From NCBI RefSeq assembly GCF_009834125.1, contig NZ_CP047146.1:8524501-8588500 (forward strand): 64,000 nt of DNA, written 5' to 3'. Positions 18,661 through 27,991 of this stretch are shown here, in pieces. A program made the translations under genes and the position numbers. The stretch is from Streptomyces sp. GS7. Lineage in GTDB: Bacteria; Actinomycetota; Actinomycetes; Streptomycetales; Streptomycetaceae. Position 1 is the stretch's first letter. Every line of letters starts with the position of its first letter. Below the pieces are notes generated by a model that did no database searches, had not been told where the DNA came from, and was given only the letters and a program-made list of their open reading frames with translations.

Positions 18661-20676
18661 TCAGCTCTCGGGACGCCGGTCCTCGGGAGCCTCCGCCTTC
18701 TCCGTGGAGACGGTGCCGGACGCCGCCGTCACGGAGCCGTTGGCCGGGGCCAGCTCCTTCGGCGACAGCACCGGCGGGCGGGTCGAGGGCGTACGGCGCG
18801 AGGAGCCGGTCCACGCCGGGCGGGCCGGGCGCTTGACGACGTGCTTGAAGAGCTCGGCGATCTCCTCCTTGTTGAGCGTCTCCTTCTCCAGGAGCGTCAG
18901 CACGAGGTTGTCGAGCACATCGCGGTTCTCGACCAGGATCTCCCACGCCTCGTTGTGCGCGGTCTCGATCAGCTTCTTGACTTCCTCGTCGACCAGCGCG
19001 GCGACCTCTTCCGAGTAGTCTCGCTGGTGACCCATCTCACGGCCCAGGAACGGCTCGGAGTTGTCCGTGCCGAACTTGATCGCGCCGAGCCGCTCGGTCA
19101 TGCCGTACTGCGTGACCATCGCGCGGGCCGTCGCGGTCGCCTTCTCGATGTCGTTCGCGGCGCCCGTGGTCGGGTCGTGGAAGACCAGCTCCTCCGCCGC
19201 GCGGCCGCCCAGCATGTACGCCAGCTGGTCGAGCATCTCGTTGCGGGTGGTGGAGTACTTGTCCTCGTCGGGCAGGACCATGGTGTAGCCCAGGGCCCGG
19301 CCGCGGGACAGGATCGTGATCTTGTGGACCGGGTCGGAGTTCGGCGAAGCCGCCGCGACCAGGGCGTGTCCGCCCTCGTGGTACGCGGTGATCTTCTTCT
19401 CCTTCTCGGACATGATCCGGGTCCGCTTCTGCGGTCCGGCCACGACGCGGTCGATCGCCTCGTCCAGGAAGTGGTTGTTGATCAGCTTCTCGTCGCTCCG
19501 GGCCGTCAGCAGCGCGGCCTCGTTGAGGACGTTGGACAGATCGGCACCGGTGAAGCCCGGGGTGCGCTTGGCGACGGCCGAGAGGTCGACGTCCGGCGCG
19601 ACCGGCTTGCCCTTCTGGTGGACCTTGAGGATCTCCAGACGGCCCTGCAGGTCCGGGCGGTCGACGGCGATCTGCCGGTCGAAACGGCCGGGGCGCAGCA
19701 GCGCCGGGTCGAGGATGTCCGGACGGTTCGTGGCGGCGATCAGGATCACGCCGCCCTTCACGTCGAAGCCGTCCATCTCGACAAGGAGCTGGTTCAGGGT
19801 CTGCTCGCGCTCGTCGTGGCCGCCGCCGAGGCCCGCACCGCGGTGCCGGCCGACGGCGTCGATCTCGTCGACGAAGACGATCGCCGGGGCGTTCGCCTTG
19901 GCCTGCTCGAAGAGGTCGCGGACCCGGGAGGCACCGACACCGACGAACATCTCGACGAAGTCGGAGCCGGAGATCGAGTAGAACGGGACGCCGGCCTCGC
20001 CCGCGACGGCGCGCGCGAGCAGCGTCTTGCCCGTACCGGGCGGGCCGTACAGCAGCACGCCCTTGGGGATCTTGGCGCCGACGGCCTGGAACTTCGCCGG
20101 GTCCTGGAGGAACTCCTTGATCTCGTGGAGTTCCTCGACGGCCTCGTCGGATCCCGCGACGTCCGCGAAGGTCGTCTTGGGGGTGTCCTTGGTGATCAGC
20201 TTCGCCTTCGACTTGCCGAAGTTCATCACCCGGGAGCCGCCGCCCTGCACCTGGTTCATCACGACCAGGATGCCGATGGGCAGGAGGATGAAGGGCAGCA
20301 GCGAGATCAGCACGCCGACGAACGGGTTCTGCTTCGACGGGGAGACGGTGTACCCGTCCTTGATCTCGCCGGTCTGGTACTTGGCCTGCAAATTCTTGGC
20401 GATGTCGACGCCCTGGTCGCCGATGTAGCTCGCCTGGATCTTGTTGGAGCCGTCGATCTTGTTGTTGCCCGACAGCTCGATCTTGATCTTGTTCTCGTCG
20501 CCGGTGGTCAGCTCGGCGGATTTCACCTTGTTGTCAGCGATCGCCTTGACGACCTGACCGGTGTCCACCGTCTTAAAACCGCCGGACGAGCCGACGACCT
20601 GCATCAACACGACCACGGCGAGGACGGCCAGCACGATCCACATGACCGGCCCACGGAAGTATCGCTTCACGTCCAT
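18661..20676 (-). CDS. ftsH: Membrane-bound AAA+ zinc metalloprotease FtsH
   Basis: 671 residues from ATG 20676 ('[20 protein letters not shown]'). Two membrane helices (about 11-28 and 121-141) flank an extracytoplasmic domain. AAA module: Walker A 'GPPGTGKT' at 211-218, Walker B 'AIVFVDEID' near 266-272 and second region of homology '[20 protein letters not shown]'. The zinc protease motif is 'HEGGH' at 433-437, with the third-ligand region '[17 protein letters not shown]'. Degrades membrane and regulatory proteins. A C-terminal tail of about 60 residues is Pro/Ser/Thr-rich. No in-frame start further upstream is convincing. Confidence 0.97.
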   Translation of the reverse strand: MDVKRYFRGPVMWIVLAVLAVVVLMQVVGSSGGFKTVDTGQVVKAIADNKVKSAELTTGDENKIKIELSGNNKIDGSNKIQASYIGDQGVDIAKNLQAKYQTGEIKDGYTVSPSKQNPFVGVLISLLPFILLPIGILVVMNQVQGGGSRVMNFGKSKAKLITKDTPKTTFADVAGSDEAVEELHEIKEFLQDPAKFQAVGAKIPKGVLLYGPPGTGKTLLARAVAGEAGVPFYSISGSDFVEMFVGVGASRVRDLFEQAKANAPAIVFVDEIDAVGRHRGAGLGGGHDEREQTLNQLLVEMDGFDVKGGVILIAATNRPDILDPALLRPGRFDRQIAVDRPDLQGRLEILKVHQKGKPVAPDVDLSAVAKRTPGFTGADLSNVLNEAALLTARSDEKLINNHFLDEAIDRVVAGPQKRTRIMSEKEKKITAYHEGGHALVAAASPNSDPVHKITILSRGRALGYTMVLPDEDKYSTTRNEMLDQLAYMLGGRAAEELVFHDPTTGAANDIEKATATARAMVTQYGMTERLGAIKFGTDNSEPFLGREMGHQRDYSEEVAALVDEEVKKLIETAHNEAWEILVENRDVLDNLVLTLLEKETLNKEEIAELFKHVVKRPARPAWTGSSRRTPSTRPPVLSPKELAPANGSVTAASGTVSTEKAEAPEDRRPES

Positions 20677-20921
20677 CCATACGGAGCCCGTGTGAGGCCC
20701 CGTCCCTCCTGCCACAGTGAGGCACAACGCCCTCGGGAGGGCTGGTCGTGCGTACGGTGTTTTACTGGCCCGAAAACAGACTGCCTTCGGACGGTACCCC
20801 AGCATTGTCACCCGGCGCCTGCGCCGACAGTGAACAATGAAGCCGAGGAATCCCCTCTTCCTGCTCCAACGGCGGGAAACCGCGAACGGTTCCCGCCGGG
20901 CGGCGCAGGCGGGTCCGGGAC

Positions 20922-20946
20922 CTCGCCGGCCACGGCGGCCGGCGAG
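20922..20946 (-). terminator. Hairpin after hpt
   Basis: 10-bp perfect stem (20922-20931 and 20937-20946) with a 5-nt loop, immediately after the hpt stop on the minus strand. Separates tilS-hpt from ftsH. Confidence 0.7.
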
Positions 20947-20960
20947 CGGATGGTGCGCTC

Positions 20961-21524
20961 TCAGCCCCCGTAGACGTGGGGCGAGAGGGTACCGACGAAC
21001 GGCAGATTGCGGTACTTCTCCGCGAAGTCCAGGCCGTAGCCGACGACGAATTCGTTGGGGATGTCGAAGCCGATCCACTTCACGTCGATCGCGACCTTCG
21101 CCGCCTCCGGCTTGCGCAGCAGCGTGCACACCTCCAGCGAGGCGGGCTCCCGCGAGCCGAGGTTCGACAGCAGCCACGACAGCGTCAGGCCGGAGTCGAT
21201 GATGTCCTCGACGATCAGGACGTGCTTGCCCTTGATGTCGGTGTCCAGGTCCTTGAGGATGCGGACCACGCCGGAGGACTGGGTGCCCGCGCCGTAGGAG
21301 GACACGGCCATCCAGTCCATCGTGACGGGGGTGGACAGCGCGCGCGCCAGGTCCGCCATCACCATCACCGCGCCCTTGAGGACACCGACGATGAGCAGGT
21401 CCTTGCCCGCGTACTCCGCGTCGATCTTCGCGGCCAGCTCGGCCAGCTTCGCTTCGATCTCTTCTTTGCTGATGAGCACCGACTGAAGTTCGGCGCCCAT
21501 GTCCTTGTCGTCCACCCGTGCCAC
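20961..21524 (-). CDS. hpt: Hypoxanthine phosphoribosyltransferase
   Basis: 187 residues. Salvages hypoxanthine/guanine with PRPP. The PRPP-binding motif is '[18 protein letters not shown]'; also present are '[20 protein letters not shown]' and the flexible-loop region '[19 protein letters not shown]'. The C-terminal '[20 protein letters not shown]' binds the purine. Follows tilS after a 90-bp gap. tilS-hpt-ftsH is a widely conserved bacterial order. Confidence 0.97.
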   Translation of the reverse strand: MARVDDKDMGAELQSVLISKEEIEAKLAELAAKIDAEYAGKDLLIVGVLKGAVMVMADLARALSTPVTMDWMAVSSYGAGTQSSGVVRILKDLDTDIKGKHVLIVEDIIDSGLTLSWLLSNLGSREPASLEVCTLLRKPEAAKVAIDVKWIGFDIPNEFVVGYGLDFAEKYRNLPFVGTLSPHVYGG

Positions 21525-21613
21525 TCTCGCTCGCTTCGGTGTGCAGATCAGCCGTGAACCTCACGAAGCGGGACCCGGTCGCAAGATCACGGAGCAGGGT
21601 GGTCTTCTGCGGC

Positions 21614-22621
21614 TCAGCCCTGCCGAATGACCAGTCTGCCACCCTGCCGTCGCACACCCACCCGCCCGGGGAGGTTGATGGCGCCCTGCCCACGCCAGGC
21701 GGTGATCAACCGGTCCACTTCTTCGATGTGCCGGGCGAACAGCGAACCGGCAGGTGAACCGGCCGCGATGACGGCCCTGCGCAGCACCCGGCGGCGTACC
21801 GCGGGCGGCAGCGCGAAGAGGGCGGCGACGTCGAGGGTGCCGGAATCGTCCAGCACCGTGCCCTCGGCCTCGGCGGCCCAGGCGTCCAGTGCGTCGGCGT
21901 CGTCCCGCGAGAGCTGGGCGGTGCGCGCCAGCGCCTCGACGACGCCCTTGCCGAGGCACTTCTCCAGGGCGGGCAGCCCCTCGTGCCGCAGTCGTGAGCG
22001 GGTGTAGGCGGGGTCGGTGTTGTGGGGGTCGTCCCAGACGGGCAGCGCCTGGATGAGGCACGCCTTGCGGGCGGTCTGCCGGTCGAGGTCCAGGAAGGGG
22101 CGGCGGTAGCGGCCGTCCGTCCCGGTGGTCGCTGCCATCCCGGACAGCGAGCGGATGCCGGACCCGCGGGCGAGACCGAGGAGCACGGTCTCCGCCTGGT
22201 CGTCGCGGGTGTGGCCGAGGAGGATCGCGCTGGCGCCGTGGCGGTCGGCGGTGGCGTCCAGGGCGGCGTAGCGGGCGTCGCGGGCGGCGGCTTCCGGGCC
22301 GCCCCCGCGCCCGACGTGGACGCTGACGACGTCGACGGGGTCGAGCCGCAGGGCCCGCAGGCGTACGGCGACCTCGGCGGCGCGGAGGTCGGAGCCCTCC
22401 TGGAGGCCGTGGTCGATGGTCACACCCCCGGCGCGGACCCCCAGCTTGGGAGCCTCGAAGGCGAGGGCGGAGGCGAGCGCCATCGAGTCGGCGCCGCCGG
22501 AGCAGGCGACGAGCACGAGCGGGGCCTCGTGCTGGTCCTGCGCGCAGTGGTGGTTGAGTACGTCGTGGAGCACGCGGCGGACCGCCAGGCGTATCGCGGC
22601 GACCGCTGGATGGGGACCCAT
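21614..22621 (-). CDS. tilS: tRNA(Ile)-lysidine synthase
   Basis: 335 residues from ATG 22621 ('[16 protein letters not shown]'); a longer frame to 22681 is possible. The PP-loop '[18 protein letters not shown]' activates C34 of tRNA-Ile2 for lysine attachment, changing decoding from AUG to AUA. Also '[20 protein letters not shown]', '[16 protein letters not shown]' and '[17 protein letters not shown]'. The C-terminal region is shorter than in E. coli TilS, usual for actinobacteria. Confidence 0.96.
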   Translation of the reverse strand: MGPHPAVAAIRLAVRRVLHDVLNHHCAQDQHEAPLVLVACSGGADSMALASALAFEAPKLGVRAGGVTIDHGLQEGSDLRAAEVAVRLRALRLDPVDVVSVHVGRGGGPEAAARDARYAALDATADRHGASAILLGHTRDDQAETVLLGLARGSGIRSLSGMAATTGTDGRYRRPFLDLDRQTARKACLIQALPVWDDPHNTDPAYTRSRLRHEGLPALEKCLGKGVVEALARTAQLSRDDADALDAWAAEAEGTVLDDSGTLDVAALFALPPAVRRRVLRRAVIAAGSPAGSLFARHIEEVDRLITAWRGQGAINLPGRVGVRRQGGRLVIRQG

Positions 22622-22816
22622 GTCCGTTTCCAATCGTTCAGCTGGGGGACGAGCTTCGGGCCGTGGACGGCACTTCGTCACACAGAGTGCCTAGATGGTG
22701 ACAGAGACGAGCAGTTCCCCGAGCATTGCACGCCTATCCACCGGTCACGGTCCCTCAGACGGGTGATTGGAGGGGCGCGCTACTGCCGCACGGCGTGCCC
22801 AGCTCACGCCGTGCGC

Positions 22817-23965
22817 TTATGGTGCTCCGTCGGCCTTCCGATGCACCCGCGCGACCCAGTCCGCCGGTTTGGCGATCTCTTGTTTCGTGGGGAGGGTGTT
22901 CGGCGACGTCCAGATCCGGTTGAAGCCGTCCGTGCCGACCTCCTTGACGACGGACCGCACGAACCGCTCCCCGTCACGGTACTGCCGCAGCTTCGCGTCC
23001 AGCCCCAGCAGCTTGCGCAGCGCCAGATCCAGCCGGCCCGCGCCGCTGGCCCGGCGCTGCTGGAACTTCTCCCTGATCTCCGCGACCGACGGCACCACCT
23101 CGGGCCCCACCCCGTCCATGACGAAGTCGGCGTGCCCCTCCAGCAGCGACATCACCGCCGTCAACCGCCCGAGGATCTCCCGCTGGGCGGGCGTCTGCAC
23201 GAGATCGACGATCGACCGGGTGCCGTCGTCGCCCTCCTCGCCCTCCGGCTTGGCGCCGGCCAGCGACTGGGCCGCCTCCCGCAGCCGCTCCAGCAGCGTC
23301 CCCGGGTCGATGTCGGTCTCCCCCAGGAACGACTGGATCTCGCCCTCGATGTGGTCCCGCAGCCAGGGCACGGCGGTGAACTGGGTCCGGTGCGTCTCCT
23401 CATGGAGGCACACCCACAGCCGGAAGTCGTGCGGCGCGACGTCCAGCTCGCGCTCCACGTGGACGATGTTCGGCGCCACGAGCAGCAGCCGGCCGCCCTG
23501 TGCCGCGGCCGGCAGATCACGCGTGGGCGGCGCGAACGTCTCGTACTGGCCCAGGACCCGCGACGCCAGGAACGACAGCAGCATCCCCAGCTCCACGCCG
23601 GTCACCTTGCCGCCGACCGCGCCGAGCACCGCACCACCGGGCACGTTCGAGCGCCGGTCCTCCATCTTGGCCAGAAGCGGCCGCAGGACAGCCCGGAAGC
23701 CGGCCACGTTGGCCCGGATCCAGCCGGGCCGGTCCACGACCAGCACCGGCGTGTCATGCGGCACCGCCGGGCCCTCCGCACCCGGCTGCGCCATCCGGGT
23801 GAACGCCCGGACGTGCTCCTCGGAGGACTTGGCATGCCTCCGCAACTCCGCGACGATCTCCCGCGCCTCGTCCCGGCTCACCTCCGGACCGGGCCGGACG
23901 AATCGCGTCGCGGTCGCAACCGCGAGATTCCAGTCGACCATCTCCGCACCACCGATGCTCGTCAT
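22817..23965 (-). CDS. DUF2342 zinc-dependent metallopeptidase-like protein
   Basis: 382 residues from ATG 23965. The zinc-peptidase-like helix is 'LWVCLHEETHRTQF' (HExxH as HEETH), followed by 'LLEGHADFVMDGVGP' with a plausible third ligand Glu/His. This is the DUF2342 family, also annotated as 'coenzyme F420 biosynthesis-associated'. No signal peptide, so it acts in the cytoplasm or at the membrane. It lies between tilS and dacB, its usual place in Streptomyces. The biochemical role is undefined in what I know of the family. Confidence 0.9.
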   Translation of the reverse strand: MTSIGGAEMVDWNLAVATATRFVRPGPEVSRDEAREIVAELRRHAKSSEEHVRAFTRMAQPGAEGPAVPHDTPVLVVDRPGWIRANVAGFRAVLRPLLAKMEDRRSNVPGGAVLGAVGGKVTGVELGMLLSFLASRVLGQYETFAPPTRDLPAAAQGGRLLLVAPNIVHVERELDVAPHDFRLWVCLHEETHRTQFTAVPWLRDHIEGEIQSFLGETDIDPGTLLERLREAAQSLAGAKPEGEEGDDGTRSIVDLVQTPAQREILGRLTAVMSLLEGHADFVMDGVGPEVVPSVAEIREKFQQRRASGAGRLDLALRKLLGLDAKLRQYRDGERFVRSVVKEVGTDGFNRIWTSPNTLPTKQEIAKPADWVARVHRKADGAP

Positions 23966-24326
23966 GGCTTCACGGTACGGGGGCGCTGGGCTTGCTGGTA
24001 GCCGATCCGCTGCGCTTGGCCTCGTTCCCACGTTGTCGGCTGTCCCGCCGTACCGCTGCGCTGGGCACGCTTCCCACGTTTTCGGCTTTCCCGCCGTGGT
24101 GGTTTCGCTGTGTTCTGCCTGCGGCGCGGGGCTCGCTTCTTGCGTTGGCGGCTTTCCCGCCGTGGGGGGAGTTGATCCGCTGCGCGGGGCTGTCGGGGTG
24201 CGGTGACGGGCCTCCGGGGGCGGTGTGCAGGACTGCTTCGCTTTACGTCCTGCACACCGCCCCCTCCGGCCCGTCCCCTCCCGTGCGTGGTGGGGAGAAA
24301 CGGTGGGTGGGGGCGGGCCGAACCGG
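23966..24326. other. Intergenic region with degenerate repeats and a terminator
   Basis: 360 bp without a credible gene. Between 24004 and about 24197 a roughly 50-bp unit recurs three to four times in degenerate form, each with a core like 'GGCTTTCCCGCCGTGG' after a C/T-rich run and 'CGCTGCGCT' at its start. The remainder holds the dacB terminator. Confidence 0.7.
24205..24275 (-). terminator. Long hairpin terminator after dacB
   Basis: 18-bp perfect inner stem (24216-24233 and 24247-24264, 13-nt loop), extended by an 8-bp outer stem (24205-24212 and 24268-24275) across a small internal loop. One of the strongest hairpins in the window, about 50 bp past the dacB stop. Confidence 0.9.
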
Positions 24327-25940
24327 TCAGCGGCAGCCGCAGTTGGCCACTGTGGAGGCCATGCGGTCGAGGGCCTGTTGTGCGGCCTGGGCGTCGGTGG
24401 TGCCGGTGGTCATGAAGGCGAAGGCGAGCAGCCGGCCGTCCGCGTCCACGACGGTGCCGGCCAGGGTGTTGACGCCGGTGAGGGTGCCGGTCTTGGCACG
24501 TACGGCGCCGGCGCCCGCGGTGTCGCCCACGTAGCGCCCGCTCAGGGTGCCGGTGAACGCGGCCACCGGGAGGCCGGTGACGACCGGGCGCAGGTCCGGC
24601 TTGTCGGGGGCGGCGGCGGCCAGCAGGAGGTGCGAGAGCAGGTTCGCGGAGACCTTGTCGTCGCGGTCCAGGCCGCTGCCGTCCTCGAAGACGGCGCCGG
24701 CCAGCGGGAGGTGCTGGGCTGCCAGGGCGTCGCGTACGGCCGTGGCGGCGCCGGCGAAGTCGGCGGGCCGCCCGGAACCGCGGGCGGTCTGGCGGGCCAG
24801 CGCCTCGGCGATGTCGTTGTCGCTGTTGGTCAGCATCCGTTCCACGAGGGCGGAGAGGGGGAGGGAGTGGACGGCGGCGATCCGGTCGGGGCGTTGCGGG
24901 GCGGCGGCCTCGCCGGGGTCGCCGTCGACGGTGATACCGCGCTGCCGGAGCAGCCCCGCGAAGGCGCCGGCCGCGTCGCCCGCCGGGTCGGTGGCGCGCG
25001 GTGCGGGGCCGTGGTCGCTTCCGTCGAGGCGGGCCTCGTCGGTCATCAGGGCGGTGACGGGGGCGAGGTTCTCGTTGGGGCCGATGGGGTGCTCGACGGG
25101 TCCCGTGTAGGCGGAGGTGTCGTAGCCGAGGCCGACCTTGGTGATCCCGCGCCGCTTGAGGACGCGGGCCGTGTCGTCGGCGAGGGTACGCAGGCTGGCG
25201 GGCCGTTCCCCGCCGCCCGGTGCGGGCGCCCGGGTGGTGAGGGTCGGATCGCCGCCGCCGACCAGCACGATGCGGTCCTTGCCGCCCATGACGACGGAGG
25301 TGTCGATGCGGTGGTCGGCGCCGAGCTTGGAGAGCGCGGCGACGGCGGTGGCGAGCTTCACCGTGGAGGCGGGGGTGGCGGCCTCGTCCTGTTTGGCGCC
25401 GAACACCTGCCGGCCGGACGCGACGTCCAGGACGGACGCGGTACGCAGCGGGCCGAGTGCCGGATCCGCCAGCAGCGCCGCGAGCGCGTCGGCCAGCCCC
25501 GCGTCGGTCGGTACGGGTGCGGTGCCGGGCCCCACGGCGCCGTGCGCGGGTCCGCTGAGCGCCGCGAGCACGGGCGGCGCGCTCGGCGACGGGCGGGGCG
25601 CCCGGCCGTCATCGTGATGCTCGCCACCTGTGTCCGGTACGCCGGCCGCGGCGGCCCGCTCGGCCGTACGCTGACCGGAGTCCCACGGCCCGGCCGCCGC
25701 GACCGCGGCGACCGCGACCGCCAGTCCGGTAGCGGCGGACAGTGCCGTCAGCCGCCAGGTCTGCCGCGTATGCCGCGGTGTGGCCCGCCACGTCTGCCGG
25801 GCGGCGAACGACGCCGCGTACGCAGCACGGTGCGCGGTCCGTCCCGCGGTGCGGGCGGAACGCTGTGCGCGACGCGCCGCCACCCGCGCGGAGCGCTGCG
25901 CCGACTGCCACCTGACCTGCCATGTTCGGGTCTCGGGCAC
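24327..25940 (-). CDS. dacB: D-alanyl-D-alanine carboxypeptidase/endopeptidase (PBP4 class)
   Basis: About 537 residues from GTG 25940, which has AAAGGGG about 9 nt upstream; GTG 25985 is an alternative. A long basic N-terminal region (many Arg, '[19 protein letters not shown]') precedes a signal anchor '[20 protein letters not shown]'. The penicillin-binding motifs are SxxK in '[14 protein letters not shown]', SxN in '[14 protein letters not shown]' and KTG in '[16 protein letters not shown]'. The S13 family inserted domain is present between SxxK and SxN. Trims or cleaves peptidoglycan cross-links outside the membrane. The cytoplasmic Arg-rich head may bind nucleic acid or the membrane surface. 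Confidence 0.93.
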   Translation of the reverse strand: MPETRTWQVRWQSAQRSARVAARRAQRSARTAGRTAHRAAYAASFAARQTWRATPRHTRQTWRLTALSAATGLAVAVAAVAAAGPWDSGQRTAERAAAAGVPDTGGEHHDDGRAPRPSPSAPPVLAALSGPAHGAVGPGTAPVPTDAGLADALAALLADPALGPLRTASVLDVASGRQVFGAKQDEAATPASTVKLATAVAALSKLGADHRIDTSVVMGGKDRIVLVGGGDPTLTTRAPAPGGGERPASLRTLADDTARVLKRRGITKVGLGYDTSAYTGPVEHPIGPNENLAPVTALMTDEARLDGSDHGPAPRATDPAGDAAGAFAGLLRQRGITVDGDPGEAAAPQRPDRIAAVHSLPLSALVERMLTNSDNDIAEALARQTARGSGRPADFAGAATAVRDALAAQHLPLAGAVFEDGSGLDRDDKVSANLLSHLLLAAAAPDKPDLRPVVTGLPVAAFTGTLSGRYVGDTAGAGAVRAKTGTLTGVNTLAGTVVDADGRLLAFAFMTTGTTDAQAAQQALDRMASTVANCGCR

Positions 25941-26026
25941 CTCGGACCAGCCCCTTTCGCCACCACACACCTGCGTGGGGGACACTTAATCACCAGACGT
26001 ATGTGTTGATCATGGAGGAGCCACCC

Positions 26027-26521
26027 GTGGAGTTCGACGTCACCATCGAGATCCCGAAGGGTTCGCGGAACAAGTACGAGGTGGACCACGAGACCGGTCG
26101 GATCCGCCTGGACCGTCGACTCTTCACCTCGACCAGCTACCCGGCCGACTACGGCTTTGTCGAGAACACCCTGGGCGAGGACGGCGACCCGCTGGACGCG
26201 CTGGTCATCCTGGACGAGCCGACCTTCCCCGGCTGCCTCATCAAGTGCCGCGCCATCGGCATGTTCCGGATGACGGACGAGGCCGGCGGCGACGACAAGC
26301 TGCTGTGCGTGCCCGCGTCCGACCCGCGGGTGGAGCACCTCCGCGACATCCACCACGTCTCGGAGTTCGACCGCCTGGAGATCCAGCACTTCTTCGAGGT
26401 CTACAAGGACCTGGAGCCCGGCAAGTCCGTCGAGGGCGCCAACTGGGTCGGCCGCGCCGAGGCCGAGGCCGAGATCGAGGCGTCCTACAAGCGCCTTGAG
26501 GCGCAGGGCGGCGCGCACTGA
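26027..26521 (+). CDS. ppa: Inorganic pyrophosphatase
   Basis: 164 residues from GTG 26027, 7 nt after a perfect GGAGGAG site, and homologues start at exactly this '[19 protein letters not shown]'. Hydrolyses pyrophosphate to drive biosynthesis. Family I residues: '[11 protein letters not shown]', '[10 protein letters not shown]' (metal-binding aspartates), 'DDKLLCVP' and '[16 protein letters not shown]'. Divergent from dacB and convergent with the RiPP island. It marks the end of the conserved block. Confidence 0.97.
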   Translation: MEFDVTIEIPKGSRNKYEVDHETGRIRLDRRLFTSTSYPADYGFVENTLGEDGDPLDALVILDEPTFPGCLIKCRAIGMFRMTDEAGGDDKLLCVPASDPRVEHLRDIHHVSEFDRLEIQHFFEVYKDLEPGKSVEGANWVGRAEAEAEIEASYKRLEAQGGAH

Positions 26522-26600
26522 CCTGACGAGCGGACCCGGCGCGGGGCGGGGCTCTCCGGCCCCGCCGCGCCCTTGGGCGCGCTCTGATTTTCGTACGCGA

Positions 26601-26631
26601 ACGGGCGGCACCCAGTCGGGGTGCCGCCCGT
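26601..26631. terminator. Bidirectional hairpin between ppa and the RiPP island
   Basis: 13-bp perfect stem (26601-26613 and 26619-26631) with a 5-nt loop between convergent genes. Confidence 0.88.
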
Positions 26632-26713
26632 CGTTCGTGTCGTGGGTCCGCGGGGCGGACGTCGGGGGCCGGGGCCTCCCGGCCGCGGGGCGCGGGCCGC
26701 GGTGTTACGGGTG

Positions 26714-27571
26714 TTACGCAGCGGCGGGCGCGAGGGCCGCCGCCGGGGCCTTGCCGGCGAGCGCCGGGCTCTTGTCGCTCTGCGCGAAGACATAGAGGAG
26801 CGCCGGGTGCGTGGCGGCGAAGGCCAGCACGAAGCGGTTGAGCCCCATGAACTGCCCGATTCCCAGGTGGAAGAGCGTCATCGAGCCGAGGTACGCCTTC
26901 GCCGCCGGCTTCGGCAGGACGAAGACCAGCGGGAAGCCGACCTCCGCGGCGACCGTCGTCCAGGTGATGAGCTTGCCCAGCATCGGGTACTTGTGCACGA
27001 GCTTGTAGATGTTCGGGTCCCCGTAGTTGTGCGTGCGGATGACGCCGCTGAACGCCTCTCCGCTCAGCCACACCGGGGACACCAGCTTGACGACACCGGA
27101 CGCGACGTAGGAGATGGTCGTCTCCAGGGCGAGCGCGCGCATGGCCACGTCGCGGCCCTTCTCGCCGTCCTTGAAGGTGCCGGTCGAGGCGAGGACGACG
27201 TTGATCACCTGCTGGAGCTGGTCGGCGCCGTCTCCGCCGTAGGGGGTGCGCAGGCGTGAGGCGGCGCCCGTCACCGCCAGTACGGCGCTGCCCGCCGCGC
27301 GCACTCCGCGCTTGTGGCCCCAGATCATCGTGGCGGCGGAGGCTCCCGCCTGCACTCCGTACAGGGCGACCGCGGCCTTCTTGGAGCTGAGGGCGCGGGT
27401 CAGCTTGGGAAAGCGCTTGGCGAACTTGGGGCGCGTGCTCTCCAGTTGGGCACTCAGCAGTTCGCCGTCATCGAGCTTGCGGTGCTGGCTCAGCATTTCC
27501 AGTGACGAGACCAGCGTCCCCAACGAGGCCACTCGGCGTGCCGTGACCTCGGGCGCATCGTTGAGAAACAA
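26714..27571 (-). CDS. HTTM-like membrane protein of the linaridin-type cluster (LinL/CypL-like)
   Basis: About 285 residues from TTG 27571, with AGGGGG about 9 nt upstream; no better start follows for over 100 codons. The N-terminal 110 residues are soluble and charged. Then about four to five membrane helices, among them 'ALETTISYVASGVVKLVS', followed by 'PVWLSGEAFSGVIR', and 'WTTVAAEVGFPLVFVL'. The pair K-x-x-S-x-x-W-x-x-G and 'FHLGIGQFMGLNRF' resemble the HTTM/DoxX-like domain related to vitamin K-dependent carboxylase. A membrane protein of this kind (CypL in cypemycin) is, as I recall it, essential for linaridin maturation. It is the last gene of the unit and follows the precursor gene after a strong hairpin. 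Confidence 0.75.
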   Translation of the reverse strand: MFLNDAPEVTARRVASLGTLVSSLEMLSQHRKLDDGELLSAQLESTRPKFAKRFPKLTRALSSKKAAVALYGVQAGASAATMIWGHKRGVRAAGSAVLAVTGAASRLRTPYGGDGADQLQQVINVVLASTGTFKDGEKGRDVAMRALALETTISYVASGVVKLVSPVWLSGEAFSGVIRTHNYGDPNIYKLVHKYPMLGKLITWTTVAAEVGFPLVFVLPKPAAKAYLGSMTLFHLGIGQFMGLNRFVLAFAATHPALLYVFAQSDKSPALAGKAPAAALAPAAA

Positions 27572-27617
27572 GGTGAGTGCCCCCTGTGCGTTGATAATGT
27601 TCGGTGGGTATGCGAAG

Positions 27618-27660
27618 GCGGGGGCACGGTGCGTCCGATACACGTACCGTGCCCCCGCCC
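27618..27660 (-). terminator. Hairpin right after the precursor gene (terminator/attenuator)
   Basis: Perfect 14-bp stem (27618-27631 and 27647-27660) extended inward by four more pairs including one G-T, loop 7 nt. It begins 7 bp past the precursor stop and ends 46 bp before the next start codon. Expected to stop most transcripts after the precursor gene so that the peptide is made in excess over the downstream membrane protein. Confidence 0.85.
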
Positions 27661-27667
27661 TCATTCA

Positions 27668-27862
27668 TCAGTGAGCGATGTTGTGCGTCAGCATGTTGAG
27701 CGCGTCAGCGGTCGCCGCGGTGGCCGCGAAACCGACCGGGGTGGCCTCCGGGGTCGCCACGGTGGCGAGCGGGGTGGTCATGGTCGGGGTGGCGTCGGAG
27801 CCGATGCGGCCCGGCTTGACGTCGACCAGCTCGGCGTTGGCGAACTCAGCCAGCATAGACAT
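27668..27862 (-). CDS. Linaridin-type RiPP precursor peptide
   Basis: 64 residues from ATG 27862, 6 nt after an AGAGGA site. It opens 'MSMLAEFANAELVDVKPGRI' and carries P26-T-M-T-T30-P31, which fits the PxxxTP leader motif I know from linaridin precursors such as cypemycin's. The C-terminal half is rich in Thr, Ala and Pro (T34, T37, T41, T48, T51, T59) and ends 'ADALNMLTHNIAH'. Threonines are the usual source of dehydrobutyrine in this class. No Cys or Ser falls in the second half, so neither lanthionine nor aminovinyl-cysteine can form. The gene is flanked on both sides by hairpins. Family assignment is by motif and neighbours; the mature peptide is unknown. Confidence 0.78.
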   Translation of the reverse strand: MSMLAEFANAELVDVKPGRIGSDATPTMTTPLATVATPEATPVGFAATAATADALNMLTHNIAH

Positions 27863-27922
27863 GTGCTGTCCTCTTTCTTTTGGTATTCAGAGCAAGTTCT
27901 CCGGCCATTCGGCAGGAGGGCA

Positions 27923-27960
27923 CGAACTCACGTGGCAGAGGGGATTGCCGAGTGAGTTCG
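27923..27960 (-). promoter_or_regulatory. Stem-loop upstream of the precursor gene
   Basis: Inverted repeat of 9 bp (27923-27931 and 27952-27960), then 2 mismatched positions and 4 more pairs inside. It lies in the 129-bp gap between the anchored partner gene and the precursor start. It may be a processing site, a transcript-stabilising 5' structure or a weak terminator in front of a dedicated precursor promoter. Confidence 0.55.
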
Positions 27961-27991
27961 CAGCTTCCGGCCGAGAGGATTACCAAGCCCG

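Noticed and set aside
18661-21693. A 1010-residue frame extending FtsH across the hpt gene
   Set aside because: FtsH homology begins at ATG 20676; the extension is the antisense-like shadow of hpt and intergenic DNA.
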